Shown here piece by piece: positions 29,182 through 37,486 of a stretch of DNA of 64,000 nucleotides. The notes beneath the pieces are model-generated. The model ran no database searches and had not been told where the DNA came from. It saw nothing but the letters and a program-made list of their open reading frames with translations. A program made the position numbers and the translations under genes. Numbering within the stretch: the stretch's first letter is position 1; every line of letters starts with the position of its first letter. Origin of the DNA: Neorhizobium populisoli (lineage in GTDB: Bacteria > Pseudomonadota > Alphaproteobacteria > Rhizobiales > Rhizobiaceae); assembly GCF_019430945.1 (NCBI RefSeq), contig NZ_JAHYCB010000006.1, positions 310,001-374,000 of the forward strand. Reading direction: 5' to 3'.

Positions 29182-29247
29182 CCCACTTGCCCATTTTCAA
29201 TTTTTAGTAGAATGAGTTCCTATCGAGGGTAGGGAATTCAAATCTGC

Positions 29248-29595
29248 ATGTTTGCTAATATTTTTCGTGGGTTAGGTATCGTTTCGGTTTGCGTCGGCCT
29301 GTCGAGCTGCACAACGCAGGAAAAGGTGGAAGCGGTCGGAGAAGCGCTCAAAGGTAGCGCCGCCTTGCGCGCCAAAGTCATCGAAAAGTGCATCAACAAT
29401 GAACGACAGTGGAACCCCGACTCGCAAGAGGGGCTGGCCACGATCGTCACAACAGCCGATTCCCGCAACAAGCGGCTGATCTGCGAGAGACTTTACAACG
29501 GTATCGCGTCAGGTCGCCTCACGGCCAAGGATATTCGTTCCTTCAACGACGAGACCCTTACTCCAAACGCGATCCGCGTTCTTCGGGGCAAATAA
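29248..29595 (+). CDS. Small lipoprotein, paralogue 1 of a tandem pair
   Basis: A 115-residue lipoprotein precursor: signal peptide and lipobox GLSSC with lipidated Cys21. The mature part contains TTQEKVEAVGEALKGSAALRAKVIEKC and LICERLYNGIASGRLTAKDI. Two further cysteines (48 and 79) are matched in the next gene (48 and 76) and probably form a disulfide. It shares about half its residues with the neighbour at 29719, so the pair came from a tandem duplication. Function unknown; I do not recognise the family. Confidence 0.75.
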   Translation: MFANIFRGLGIVSVCVGLSSCTTQEKVEAVGEALKGSAALRAKVIEKCINNERQWNPDSQEGLATIVTTADSRNKRLICERLYNGIASGRLTAKDIRSFNDETLTPNAIRVLRGK

Positions 29596-29718
29596 CTCCG
29601 CTTTCGCAAAATCCTGGTCGCTGCCGTGCAAGAAAGTGCGACGGCTCCTCTCACTATTTCAAGCCTTTGAAACCGGCGCCTCAGCTGCCGGAAAAGATTT
29701 CCCAATGGAGAAGATGTG

Positions 29719-30057
29719 ATGTTCGCCCTCACCTGCCGTACCGTTGCGATCGGCATGATCGCCCTGGGCCTTACGGGATGCATGACCGAGGAAAAATATG
29801 AAGCGACGTCAACTGCCCTTCAGGGCAGTGCATCGCTGCGCGCCAAGACGATCGAAATATGTGCTCGCAACTGGAACACCAAGTCTCTCGAGGCAGCAGC
29901 GCTGCTGCTGGACGTGCCTCAGAGCAAGGCTGCCCGCCTGGTGTGCCGTCGCTCCGTCGACGCAATCGCTTCGGGCAAGTTAACCTATCAGGATGTGAAC
30001 AGGATGCGTCAGGGCGACATCACGGCGAAAATGGTGCGGATCATGCAGGGCCGCTGA
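29719..30057 (+). CDS. Small lipoprotein, paralogue 2 of a tandem pair
   Basis: A 112-residue lipoprotein precursor with lipobox GLTGC (Cys21) and the parallel sequence MTEEKYEATSTALQGSASLRAKTIEIC, then LVCRRSVDAIASGKLTYQDV. The ATG at 29719 has GGAGAAG upstream; a GTG one codon earlier is less likely. It lies 123 nt after paralogue 1. A role in the envelope is inferred only from the lipid anchor. Confidence 0.75.
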   Translation: MFALTCRTVAIGMIALGLTGCMTEEKYEATSTALQGSASLRAKTIEICARNWNTKSLEAAALLLDVPQSKAARLVCRRSVDAIASGKLTYQDVNRMRQGDITAKMVRIMQGR

Positions 30058-30183
30058 GGTCATGCCCGTCATGCCGGAATGCAACAGCCTGTCCGAATCT
30101 TGGTTCTGCCGCTTTTAAAAGCGCCTTCGAGCGTTTAAGACGCGCCGCATGGAAGGTGGCGTGAGTGCCGAGCAGGAAAGCCT

Positions 30184-31968
30184 TTGAAAGCAGCCAAGGA
30201 TAAAAAGCGACAGGTCGATCCGAACACGGTCGTTGCCATCTTAAAGCGGGTGATCGCGGAAAACGGCCGTGACCACATTCGCGGTTATGCCTTCGCGATT
30301 GCCTGTCTGATCGCTGTGGCGCTGTCGACGGCGTTTACCGCCTGGATCATGGAATCGGTCGTCAACGAGGCCTTCGCCAACAGGCGCGCCGATATGGTGT
30401 GGCTGATCTGCGGTTCGATCCTAGCGGCTTTCATCCTGCGCGGATTTGCGACCTACGGGCAGGCGGTCGCGCTTGCCAAGATCGGTAACAATATCGTCGC
30501 ACGCTATCAGCGGCGCCTTTACGAACACCTGATGAAGCTGTCGGTCGGTTTCTTCGCAGAAGCACGCTCCGCACATCTCGCCGCACAGATCAGCCAGAAT
30601 GTCGGTGGTGTTCGCGATGTGCTGAACCTGACGGTCACCTCGACAGCGCGCGACCTTTTGACGCTCATCTCCCTGATCGGCGTCATGGTCGCCAAGGACT
30701 GGGTCCTGTCGCTGATCGTTTTCGCGGTGGCGCCGCCGCTGCTTTATGCGCTGCGTTACGTTTCCAAGCGGCTGCGCGCCGCGACCCGCGAGGCGATCGA
30801 CGTCAACAGCCGCGTTCTCGGCGCCATGCAGGAAACCATCCAGGGCATTGCCGTGGTGAAGGCTTTCACCATGGAGCAGGAACTCGAGCGCAAGGTCAAC
30901 GGTATCATCGATACGGCCGAGCGCCGCGCCAACCGCATCGCCCGGCTTTCGGAACGAACCTCGCCGTTGACGGAAACCTTTGCCGGTTTCGCCATCTCCA
31001 GCGTGCTTGCCTATGCAGCCTTCCGCTCGATCTATGACGGTGTGCCGCCAGGTGCGTTCTTCGCCTTCGTCACCGCGCTGCTGATGGCTTACGACCCGGC
31101 CCGCCGGCTCGCCAAGCTGCAGGTGCAGATCGACCGCGCCGTCGTCAACGCCCAGATGATCTACGCACTGCTCGACCTGCAGCCGCACCAGCGCGAAAAG
31201 CCCGACGCAAAGGACCTCGTTGTCACCGAAGCGCGCATCGAACTGAAGAACGTCGTATTTTCTTACGGCACCGGTAGCCCGATCCTGCGCGGCGTCGATC
31301 TGGTTGCCGAAGGCGGCAAGATGACCGCGCTGGTCGGCCAGTCCGGTGCCGGCAAATCGACGATCATCAATCTCATTCCCCGTTTCTACGATCCGTCCGA
31401 AGGGCAGATCCTGATCGACGGGCAGGATATCGCCGACGTCACCAAGGCATCGCTTCGCCACCAGCTCGCCTATGTTTCGCAGCAGCCCTACATGTTCGAA
31501 GGCACGATCCGCGACAACATCCGCTACGGACGTCCGGAAGCGACGGATGAGGAAGTGGAACAGGCGGCGCGGCTTGCCTATGCCCATGATTTCATCATCG
31601 CTCAGCCGGAAGGCTACGAGACGGCTGTCGGCGAAAACGGCGTGACGCTTTCCGGTGGCCAGCGGCAGCGGCTATCGATCGCCCGCGCCCTGGTGCGCAA
31701 CGCGCCGATCCTGCTGCTCGACGAGGCGACGTCCGCGCTCGACAACGAGTCGGAAGCCGCCGTCCAGAAGGCGCTCGAGACCGCCATGCGCGGCCGTACC
31801 GTCATCGTCATCGCCCATCGCCTCTCCACCGTCGTCAAGGCTGACAAGATCGTGGTGATGCATGAGGGCAAGGTGATGGAAGAAGGCACGCATGAGGACC
31901 TTGCACAGCGCAAGGACGGTCTTTACGCTCGCCTTAACAATCTGCAAACGTCTGCGCCGCACGCCTGA
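30184..31968 (+). CDS. MsbA-like ABC exporter (fused permease-ATPase)
   Basis: A 594-residue half-transporter: six membrane helices in the first about 310 residues (beginning [23 protein letters not shown]), then an ATPase with Walker [10 protein letters not shown], signature LSGGQRQR, Walker [12 protein letters not shown] and the switch histidine in IAHRLSTV. Such exporters act as dimers and move lipids, LPS precursors or glucans. The TTG at 30184 is the likely start because CAGGAAAG precedes it and no ATG matches. It lies before dapB. The substrate is not predictable. Confidence 0.88.
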   Translation: MKAAKDKKRQVDPNTVVAILKRVIAENGRDHIRGYAFAIACLIAVALSTAFTAWIMESVVNEAFANRRADMVWLICGSILAAFILRGFATYGQAVALAKIGNNIVARYQRRLYEHLMKLSVGFFAEARSAHLAAQISQNVGGVRDVLNLTVTSTARDLLTLISLIGVMVAKDWVLSLIVFAVAPPLLYALRYVSKRLRAATREAIDVNSRVLGAMQETIQGIAVVKAFTMEQELERKVNGIIDTAERRANRIARLSERTSPLTETFAGFAISSVLAYAAFRSIYDGVPPGAFFAFVTALLMAYDPARRLAKLQVQIDRAVVNAQMIYALLDLQPHQREKPDAKDLVVTEARIELKNVVFSYGTGSPILRGVDLVAEGGKMTALVGQSGAGKSTIINLIPRFYDPSEGQILIDGQDIADVTKASLRHQLAYVSQQPYMFEGTIRDNIRYGRPEATDEEVEQAARLAYAHDFIIAQPEGYETAVGENGVTLSGGQRQRLSIARALVRNAPILLLDEATSALDNESEAAVQKALETAMRGRTVIVIAHRLSTVVKADKIVVMHEGKVMEEGTHEDLAQRKDGLYARLNNLQTSAPHA

Positions 31969-31991
31969 CCGGCAAAGGGATGAAAACGCAC

Positions 31992-32813
31992 ATGACCACC
32001 AGTGATATGAAACTCGTCGTGGTCGGTGCAGCCGGGCGCATGGGCCAGACGCTGATCCGCGTCATTCACGAAACCCCCGGCGTCACGCTGCATGCAGCGA
32101 TCGAGCGCGAAGGTTCGAGCTTCATCGGCAAGGATGCGGGCGAGATCGCCGGCGCTGGCACGCTTGGAGTCGCCGTCACCTCCGATCCGCTGAAGGCATT
32201 TCTGGATGCCGAAGGCGTGCTGGATTTCACGGCCCCTTCCGCAAGCGTCGCCTTTTCCGGTCTCGCAGCCCAGGCCCGCATCGTCCACGTCATCGGCACG
32301 ACCGGCTGCTCGGTGGACGACGAAGAAAAGTTCAAGGCGGCAGCTCGTCACGCCCGTGTCGTCAAGTCCGGCAATATGAGCCTCGGCGTCAACCTGCTCG
32401 GCGTCTTGACCAGGCAGGCGGCCAAGGCCCTGCCGGCTGCCGGCTGGGATATCGAGATCGTCGAAATGCACCACAAACACAAGGTCGATGCGCCTTCCGG
32501 TACGGCGCTGCTGCTCGGCGAAGCGGCCGCCGAAGGCCGCGGCATCAACGATCTGGCGGGTCAGTCTGTACGGGTGCGCGACGGTCATACCGGCCCGCGC
32601 ACCGGCGGCACGATCGGGTTTGCGACGCTGCGCGGCGGTTCCGTCGTCGGCGACCATTCCGTGATGCTGGCCGGCGAAGGCGAACTGGTGACCTTGTCAC
32701 ACAGCGCTCGAGACCGTTCGATCTTCGCGCGTGGCGCGGTCACCGCGGCCCTCTGGGCATGCGACCAGAAGCCCGGTTATTATTCCATGCTCGACGTGCT
32801 CGGGCTTTCCTGA
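31992..32813 (+). CDS. dapB: 4-hydroxy-tetrahydrodipicolinate reductase
   Basis: A 273-residue enzyme of the lysine/diaminopimelate pathway, reducing HTPA with NAD(P)H. Key motifs are the nucleotide fold [31 protein letters not shown], and the catalytic [18 protein letters not shown] with His/Lys, plus [30 protein letters not shown] favour the ATG at 31992 because the AAAGGG site abuts the ATG at 31980 with no spacing; the difference is four residues. It follows the exporter gene by 23 nt and precedes gpmA. Confidence 0.95.
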   Translation: MTTSDMKLVVVGAAGRMGQTLIRVIHETPGVTLHAAIEREGSSFIGKDAGEIAGAGTLGVAVTSDPLKAFLDAEGVLDFTAPSASVAFSGLAAQARIVHVIGTTGCSVDDEEKFKAAARHARVVKSGNMSLGVNLLGVLTRQAAKALPAAGWDIEIVEMHHKHKVDAPSGTALLLGEAAAEGRGINDLAGQSVRVRDGHTGPRTGGTIGFATLRGGSVVGDHSVMLAGEGELVTLSHSARDRSIFARGAVTAALWACDQKPGYYSMLDVLGLS

Positions 32814-32853
32814 CGTCTCCCGTCTTCTTAAAATTCCTGGAGGAATGCATCTC

Positions 32854-33489
32854 ATGAGCGGAACCCTCGTCCTCGTTCGCCACGGCCAGAGCGAATGGAA
32901 CCTCAAGAACCTGTTCACCGGCTGGCGTGACGTCGATCTGACGCCACTCGGCATCCAGGAAGCGGAAACTGGCGGCAAGGCGCTGGCGGAAACCGGCATC
33001 AAGTTCGACATCGCCTTCACCTCGGACCTGAAGCGCGCCCAGAACACGCTGAAGATCGTGCTCGAAAAGGTCGGCCAGCCGGATCTCGAAACGATCCGCA
33101 ACGTGGCACTCAACGAGCGCGACTATGGTGACCTTTCCGGCCTCAACAAGGACGACGCGCGCGAGAAGTGGGGTGAAGAGCAGGTGCATATCTGGCGCCG
33201 TTCCTACGACGTACCGCCTCCGGGCGGCGAAAGCCTGCGTGATACCGGCGCCCGCGTCTGGCCCTATTACATGACGGAAATCCTGCCGCGCGTTCTGCGT
33301 GGCGAAAAGGTGCTGGTCGCCGCCCACGGCAATTCGCTGCGTGCGCTGGTCATGGTGCTCGATCGCCTGACCAAGGAAGAGATCCTCAAGCTCAACCTCG
33401 CGACCGGCGTGCCGATGATCTACGAACTGAACGCAGATACGACCGTCAAGTCGAAGGCCGTTCTAGGCGACATGTCCGGCGCGCATTGA
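32854..33489 (+). CDS. gpmA: 2,3-bisphosphoglycerate-dependent phosphoglycerate mutase
   Basis: A 211-residue dPGM that interconverts 3- and 2-phosphoglycerate in glycolysis. The phosphohistidine motif [10 protein letters not shown] starts at residue 6, followed by [55 protein letters not shown], and the second catalytic histidine in [12 protein letters not shown]. It is shorter than the E. coli enzyme (250), as is usual in alphaproteobacteria. The ATG at 32854 is preceded by TGGAGGA. It follows dapB within 40 nt. Confidence 0.96.
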   Translation: MSGTLVLVRHGQSEWNLKNLFTGWRDVDLTPLGIQEAETGGKALAETGIKFDIAFTSDLKRAQNTLKIVLEKVGQPDLETIRNVALNERDYGDLSGLNKDDAREKWGEEQVHIWRRSYDVPPPGGESLRDTGARVWPYYMTEILPRVLRGEKVLVAAHGNSLRALVMVLDRLTKEEILKLNLATGVPMIYELNADTTVKSKAVLGDMSGAH

Positions 33490-33503
33490 ACCTTAGCTTC
33501 GGA

Positions 33504-33546
33504 CAATCCATGTGTTACGATACAAGCATTCGTGACACATGGATTG
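33504..33546. promoter_or_regulatory. Large inverted-repeat operator of the toxin-antitoxin locus
   Basis: A 12-bp perfect inverted repeat (CAATCCATGTGT at 33504-33515 and ACACATGGATTG at 33535-33546) with its dyad axis at 33525. After one mismatch the symmetry continues for four more pairs, so 16 of 17 positions match on each arm. It ends 4 nt before the antitoxin ATG, the usual place for an autorepressor site in toxin-antitoxin loci. Confidence 0.85.
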
Positions 33547-33550
33547 CGCT

Positions 33551-33832
33551 ATGGCCGAAGCGACCTTCATTTTCAAAGTCGAAGAAGAGCTGAAGACCGC
33601 CTTCAGCAATGCTGCCAAAGCGCTGGACCAAACCGACGCGGATGTGCTTCGGGAATTCATGCGCGCCTATGTGGAAGAACAATACGATGCGGCAAGCTAT
33701 GACGCGTGGTTTCGCCAGAAGGTGAAAAAGGCGATCGAGCTTGCAGATGCCGGTGAAACAGTCCCCGGTGACGAGGTCGAAGCCGAGTTCGCGGTGCTTC
33801 GCGATGAAGCCCGAAAATCCGCCACTCGATGA
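33551..33832 (+). CDS. RelB/DinJ-like antitoxin
   Basis: A 93-residue protein with a short N-terminal strand-helix part (MAEATFIFKVEEELKTAFSNAAKALDQTDADVLREFMRAYVEEQ), typical of ribbon-helix-helix antitoxins, and an acidic C-terminal helix (EVEAEFAVLRDEARK) that would bind the toxin. The ATG at 33551 is chosen because the ATG at 33539 lies inside the operator palindrome. It overlaps the toxin gene by 4 nt (ATGA). The reading frame is intact although the toxin is broken. Confidence 0.82.
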   Translation: MAEATFIFKVEEELKTAFSNAAKALDQTDADVLREFMRAYVEEQYDAASYDAWFRQKVKKAIELADAGETVPGDEVEAEFAVLRDEARKSATR

Positions 33833-34108
33833 AGCTGCTTTGGACGCTTCAAGCCCGTTCCGATCGCCGCGCGATCTTCAAATATATCCAGAAAGACAAT
33901 CCGGAAGCTGCGGCAAACCTGGACGACCAGTTCGTGAAAGCTGCGGAACAACTCGCGCGGCACCCTCAATCTGGCCGTAGCAGACGGGTCGCCGGAACTC
34001 GCGAGGTGCCCGGCTCATCCAAGTTACGTGATCATCTACGACCTGAGAGACGATGCAGTCCGCATTCTGACGATCGTCCACACCGCGCGCCAATGGCCCC
34101 CGGAATAA
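33829..34108 (+). pseudogene. RelE/ParE-type toxin, frameshifted
   Basis: The first 60 codons read MKLLWTLQARSDRRAIFKYIQKDNPEAAANLDDQF...GRSRRVAGTREV, a clear RelE/ParE N-terminus. One extra base in the CCC at 34009-34011 then shifts the frame. Read in the other frame, the sequence continues AHPSYVIIYDLRDDAVRILTIVHTARQWPPE with a TAA at 34106-34108, the normal end of the family. As given, the protein would end in an unrelated tail. It is either a recent inactivating insertion or a base-call error. Confidence 0.85.
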
Positions 34109-34111
34109 ACT

Positions 34112-34852
34112 TCAATTCTCAATCGTGAACTGCACCATATCCGCCGGAAAGCGGCTGACGGCATATTGCACCGGTACGCCGTCCGTATCGGTGTTGAGCG
34201 CCTTGGCTACCAGCACGATCGCGCCGGGTGACAGTTCCAGGTCGGCAAGATCGGCATTGTCCGCATGGGTCGCGGTGATCTCGGTCGAGACGCGCAGGTA
34301 ATCGGCAAGGCCGAGCGTTCGGAAGGCGACGGTGATCGAGCCGCTTTGACGATAGGCCTCGGTCATGCCGCCGAAGCGGTCTGCCGGAAACCAGGTGGTC
34401 GAGCGCGAGACGGGACGCCGATCCGCCTTGCGGAGCGTCTCGAGCCGGATGACCGGAGCGCCCGGCTTGATCTTCAGCCTCGCCGCCAGATCCGCCGTTG
34501 CCGGCTCCTCCGCCGAATGCAAAAGCAGGCCTTCCTTCTCGCGCGCCTGGTCACCGATGCCCTGATTGAAGCGGGTTCGCTGCGAGATCGGAAAGTTTAG
34601 CCGGTCCTTGCGCTCAATCAGCGTGCCGCGCCCCTGCACGGAACGGACGATGCCTTCCTGCGCCAGTGCTGCAAGCGCGCTGCGGACCGTATGGCGGTTG
34701 ACGCCGAACTGCTCGGCCAGCGCAAATTCCGGCGGCACCTTGCCCGTTTCGTCGTATTCGCCATTAGCGATCGAGGTGCGGATACGGTCTGCAATCTGGC
34801 GCCACAGCGCCACTCCGTTCTGCCGTTGAACGTTCATCTGCCCGGTATCCAT
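34112..34852 (-). CDS. phnF: GntR/HutC-family regulator of the phn genes
   Basis: A 246-residue regulator with an N-terminal winged helix (about 13-80: LWRQIADRIRTSIANGEYDETGKVPPEFALAEQFGVNRHTVRSALAALAQEGIV) and a C-terminal UTRA effector domain (from about 105). It is divergent from phnG, 85 nt away, and a perfect dyad lies in that gap. It probably represses phnG-phnL and may sense a phosphonate or pathway metabolite, not phosphate directly. The start at 34852 has no strong ribosome site; an ATG at 34837 is possible. Confidence 0.9.
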   Translation of the reverse strand: MDTGQMNVQRQNGVALWRQIADRIRTSIANGEYDETGKVPPEFALAEQFGVNRHTVRSALAALAQEGIVRSVQGRGTLIERKDRLNFPISQRTRFNQGIGDQAREKEGLLLHSAEEPATADLAARLKIKPGAPVIRLETLRKADRRPVSRSTTWFPADRFGGMTEAYRQSGSITVAFRTLGLADYLRVSTEITATHADNADLADLELSPGAIVLVAKALNTDTDGVPVQYAVSRFPADMVQFTIEN

Positions 34853-34904
34853 GTCACACTCTTGTTATATCCGGAAGTTAGGAGTAAATAATGATTTGTA
34901 TGGT

Positions 34905-34922
34905 TGTCTATATTAATAGACA
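34905..34922. promoter_or_regulatory. Palindromic operator upstream of phnG (probable PhnF site)
   Basis: TGTCTAT and ATAGACA form a perfect 7-bp inverted repeat around ATTA, ending 15 nt before the phnG ATG. The half-sites carry the GTxTA/TAxAC pattern expected of HutC-type GntR regulators. The position between the divergent phnF and phnG suggests autoregulation plus repression of the lyase genes. Confidence 0.75.
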
Positions 34923-34937
34923 TTTGAGGGTTTGGCA

Positions 34938-35411
34938 ATGGACCTGGCAAAACAAATCGAGCCGACTGCAGAAATGACCGGACGCCGACGCGCCGCCGGC
35001 CTCCTTTCGCGGGCTTCGATGGATGAACTCAATGCGGCTTTCGCAAAGCTGACAGACAAGCCGGATGTAAAGCCGGTGCGCGGGCCGGAAACCGGCCTCG
35101 TAATGGTGCGCGGCCGCATCGGCGGCGGCGGAGCGCCTTTCAATCTCGGCGAAGCGACGGTGACCCGCGCGACGGTGCTTCTGGCATCCGGCACGGCCGG
35201 CCATGCGCATGTGCTTGGCACCGACAAGGAGAAGGTGCGGCTTGCAGCGATCTTCGACGCGTTGTGGCAGGAGGCGGCAACGCAGGACTTCGTGGAGGCT
35301 GCCTTGCTCACTCCTATCGAGGCGCGCATCGCGGCGGAGGACAAACAAAAAGCTGAAGAGACGGCCGCGACCCGCGTCGATTTCTTCACGATGGTACGGG
35401 GGGACGACTGA
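34938..35411 (+). CDS. phnG: Carbon-phosphorus lyase complex subunit PhnG
   Basis: A 157-residue subunit of the PhnGHIJ core that makes alpha-D-ribose 1-methylphosphonate 5-triphosphate from ATP and a phosphonate and then breaks the C-P bond. Typical segments are RRRAAGLLSRASMDELNAAF, VRGPETGLVMVRGRIGGGGAPFNLGEATVTRATV and HAHVLGTDKEKVRLAAIFDAL. The ATG at 34938 has GAGGG upstream; the reading frame opens at a TTG two codons earlier. Its stop overlaps the phnH start (TGATG). Confidence 0.95.
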   Translation: MDLAKQIEPTAEMTGRRRAAGLLSRASMDELNAAFAKLTDKPDVKPVRGPETGLVMVRGRIGGGGAPFNLGEATVTRATVLLASGTAGHAHVLGTDKEKVRLAAIFDALWQEAATQDFVEAALLTPIEARIAAEDKQKAEETAATRVDFFTMVRGDD

Positions 35412-36013
35412 TGAACATCAAGACCCAGGCGCTTTCGGGCGGCTTCGGCGAGCCCGTTTTCGAATCTCAGAGCGTATTCCGCATGCTGATGGACGGCATG
35501 GCCCGTCCGGGTTCGATCCGTTCGGTCGAACCTGATGTCGGCCAGCCCGACCCCTTTGGCGGTGCGGCCGGCGCGATCGCGCTGACGCTCTGCGACCATG
35601 AGACGCCCGTGTGGTTGAGCGCAGGCTTGACGAAGACTGCCGTTCCCGAATGGATCGGTTTCCATACCGGCGCGCAGATCACCCGTGAAAAGGCAGAGGC
35701 CCGCTTCGCCTTCGTCGAAGCCGGCGCGACGCTCGCGTCCTTCGGCCTGTTTTCTGCCGGCACGCAGGAATATCCGGACCGTTCGACGACGCTGATCATA
35801 GAGGTGGCCGCTTTCGGCGAGGGCCAGACCCTGACGCTGACCGGACCCGGTATCCAGCAGACGACCATCGTCAAGGTCAAAGGCCTACCCGAGGTCTTCG
35901 CTCGGCTCTGGGCGGACAACCGGGCGCTTTTCCCGCGTGGGGTCGATGTGGTCTTGACCGCGGGCAAGTCGATGCTGTGCCTGCCGCGCACCACAAAGAT
36001 CGCCATTCAGTGA
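35411..36013 (+). CDS. phnH: Carbon-phosphorus lyase complex subunit PhnH
   Basis: A 200-residue PhnH with the typical N-terminus GGFGEPVFESQSVFRMLMDGMARPGSIRSV and LTLCDHETPVWLS; LSAGLTKTAVPEWIGFHTGAQIT and ALFPRGVDVVL close the family pattern. It binds PhnG and PhnI in the core complex. Its start overlaps the phnG stop by one base, so the two are translationally coupled; phnI begins 59 nt later. Confidence 0.95.
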   Translation: MNIKTQALSGGFGEPVFESQSVFRMLMDGMARPGSIRSVEPDVGQPDPFGGAAGAIALTLCDHETPVWLSAGLTKTAVPEWIGFHTGAQITREKAEARFAFVEAGATLASFGLFSAGTQEYPDRSTTLIIEVAAFGEGQTLTLTGPGIQQTTIVKVKGLPEVFARLWADNRALFPRGVDVVLTAGKSMLCLPRTTKIAIQ

Positions 36014-36072
36014 TGACCAACCCTATCGCGCTCCAGATCATGACGCGCGACCGACGGGCAGGAGATTGAAGC

Positions 36073-37182
36073 ATGTATGTAGCCGTCAAGGGTGGCGAAG
36101 CCGCCATCAACAACGCCCACAGGCTGCTTGCCGACCGGCGCCGCGGCGACCGGTCCTTGCCTGCGGTAACGATCGAGCAGATTGTCGAGCAGCTTGGCCT
36201 TGCGGTCGATCGAGTCATGGCGGAAGCCTCGCTTTACGACCGGTCGCTCGCCGCCCTTGCCGTCCGCCAGTCGCGCGGCGACATGATCGAGGCGATCTTT
36301 TTACTGCGTGCCTATCGCACCACGCTGCCGCGCTTTGGCACCTCCGTACCGGTCGATACGAATAAGATGAAGGTCGAGCGCCGCGTTTCGGCGACCTACA
36401 AGGACTTGCCGGGCGGCCAGCTGCTCGGCCCGACCTTCGATTATACGCACCGCCTGCTGGACCCGTCGCTGCTGACCGATACACCGGTGGAAGAGCCTGC
36501 CCGCCGGGACGAGACCGGGGAGCATGTGATGCGCGTCTCGGACATTCTGGCCCATGAGGGCCTGATCGAGGCGGATGGCGAGTTCCCCGAAGACCACGAG
36601 GCCGGCGACCTGACCCGCGAGCCGATGGAATTTCCGATGGGCCGCGATCTTCGCCTGCAGGCGCTTGCCCGCGGTGACGAAGGTTTCCTTCTGGCGCTTG
36701 GTTATTCCACTCAGCGCGGTTACGGCCGCAACCATCCCTTCGTCGGCGAAGTCCGTATCGGCGAAGTCGAGGTGGAGCTGGAGGTTGCCGAACTCGGCTT
36801 TTCCGTTTCGCTCGGCCGCATCCGGGTGACCGAATGCCAGATGGTCAACCAGTTCAAGGGCTCGTCCAAGGCGCCGCCGCAGTTTACCCGCGGTTATGGC
36901 CTGGTCTTCGGCCAGAGCGAACGCAAGGCGATGTCCATGTCGCTGGTGGACCGGGCACTTCGCGCTGAAGAGCTTGGAGAGGACATTACCGCACCGGCGC
37001 AAGACGAGGAATTCGTCATCTCGCATTCCGACAACGTCCAGGCGACCGGCTTCGTCGAGCACCTGAAACTGCCGCATTACGTGGACTTCCAGGCCGAACT
37101 GGCACTGGTGCGCAAGATGCGCTCCGATATCGAGAAGGCCCGCAAGGGTGACCGGAGCGAAATGCCGGAGGCCGCGGAATGA
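36073..37182 (+). CDS. phnI: Carbon-phosphorus lyase complex subunit PhnI
   Basis: A 369-residue PhnI, the nucleosidase-like subunit that, with PhnG, H and L, couples phosphonate to ATP-derived ribose triphosphate. Starting MYVAVKGGEAAINNAHRLLADRRRGD, it contains RQSRGDMIEAIFLLRAYRTTLPRFG, RVSATYKDLPGGQLLGPTFDYTHRLLD, the long GEVEVELEVAELGFSVSLGRIRVTECQMVNQFKG, and NVQATGFVEHLKLPHYVDFQAEL. In most rhizobia phnJ follows at once; here a 304-nt gap holds a minus-strand gene. Confidence 0.96.
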   Translation: MYVAVKGGEAAINNAHRLLADRRRGDRSLPAVTIEQIVEQLGLAVDRVMAEASLYDRSLAALAVRQSRGDMIEAIFLLRAYRTTLPRFGTSVPVDTNKMKVERRVSATYKDLPGGQLLGPTFDYTHRLLDPSLLTDTPVEEPARRDETGEHVMRVSDILAHEGLIEADGEFPEDHEAGDLTREPMEFPMGRDLRLQALARGDEGFLLALGYSTQRGYGRNHPFVGEVRIGEVEVELEVAELGFSVSLGRIRVTECQMVNQFKGSSKAPPQFTRGYGLVFGQSERKAMSMSLVDRALRAEELGEDITAPAQDEEFVISHSDNVQATGFVEHLKLPHYVDFQAELALVRKMRSDIEKARKGDRSEMPEAAE

Positions 37183-37202
37183 TGTCTGGCCTCAGCGTCG
37201 GC

Positions 37203-37439
37203 TCAATCGCCTCCACCGCCGCCATCTCCACCCCCGCTATCGCAGGAGGTCCCGGAATGGCTGCCGGTATGGCATCCGTCGTCACTGCTGCCGACCCACA
37301 TAGCAGCTTCGCTGCCGCTGCTGCCGGGCGCGGTGCGCTTCGGGCGCTTGTTGACATAAAACGGGAAGACAAACCCGAAGCACAGGAAGGCCGCGATCAC
37401 GGCCACACCAATCAATCCGTTCGAAGCAGCTGGATCCAT
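37203..37439 (-). CDS. Small single-pass membrane protein with Gly/Ser/Asp-rich tail, antisense inside the phn operon
   Basis: A 78-residue protein: MDPAASNGLIGVAVIAAFLCFGFVFPFYVNKRP gives one membrane helix with a positively charged edge, and the tail (SSDDGCHTGSHSGTSCDSGGGDGGGGGD) is Gly/Asp-rich with two Cys and two His, a possible metal-binding tail. AAAGGAGAG lies 7 nt before the ATG at 37439, a better site than any plus-strand ORF has in this gap. It is antisense to the phn transcript between phnI and phnJ. Function unknown. Confidence 0.7.
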   Translation of the reverse strand: MDPAASNGLIGVAVIAAFLCFGFVFPFYVNKRPKRTAPGSSGSEAAMWVGSSDDGCHTGSHSGTSCDSGGGDGGGGGD

Positions 37440-37486
37440 GACAGCTCTCCTTTCAGTTGGTCTATGCCCTTGCAGGATACCTTAAG

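Noticed and set aside
29182-29247. Terminator after glk (CAATTTTTAG)
   Set aside because: A T-run is present but no stable stem precedes it.
33829-34128. Intact RelE-like toxin of 99 residues
   Set aside because: After residue 60 the reading becomes unlike the family, while the other frame gives the expected end; I treat it as frameshifted. A programmed frameshift is unlikely because no slippery heptamer is visible.
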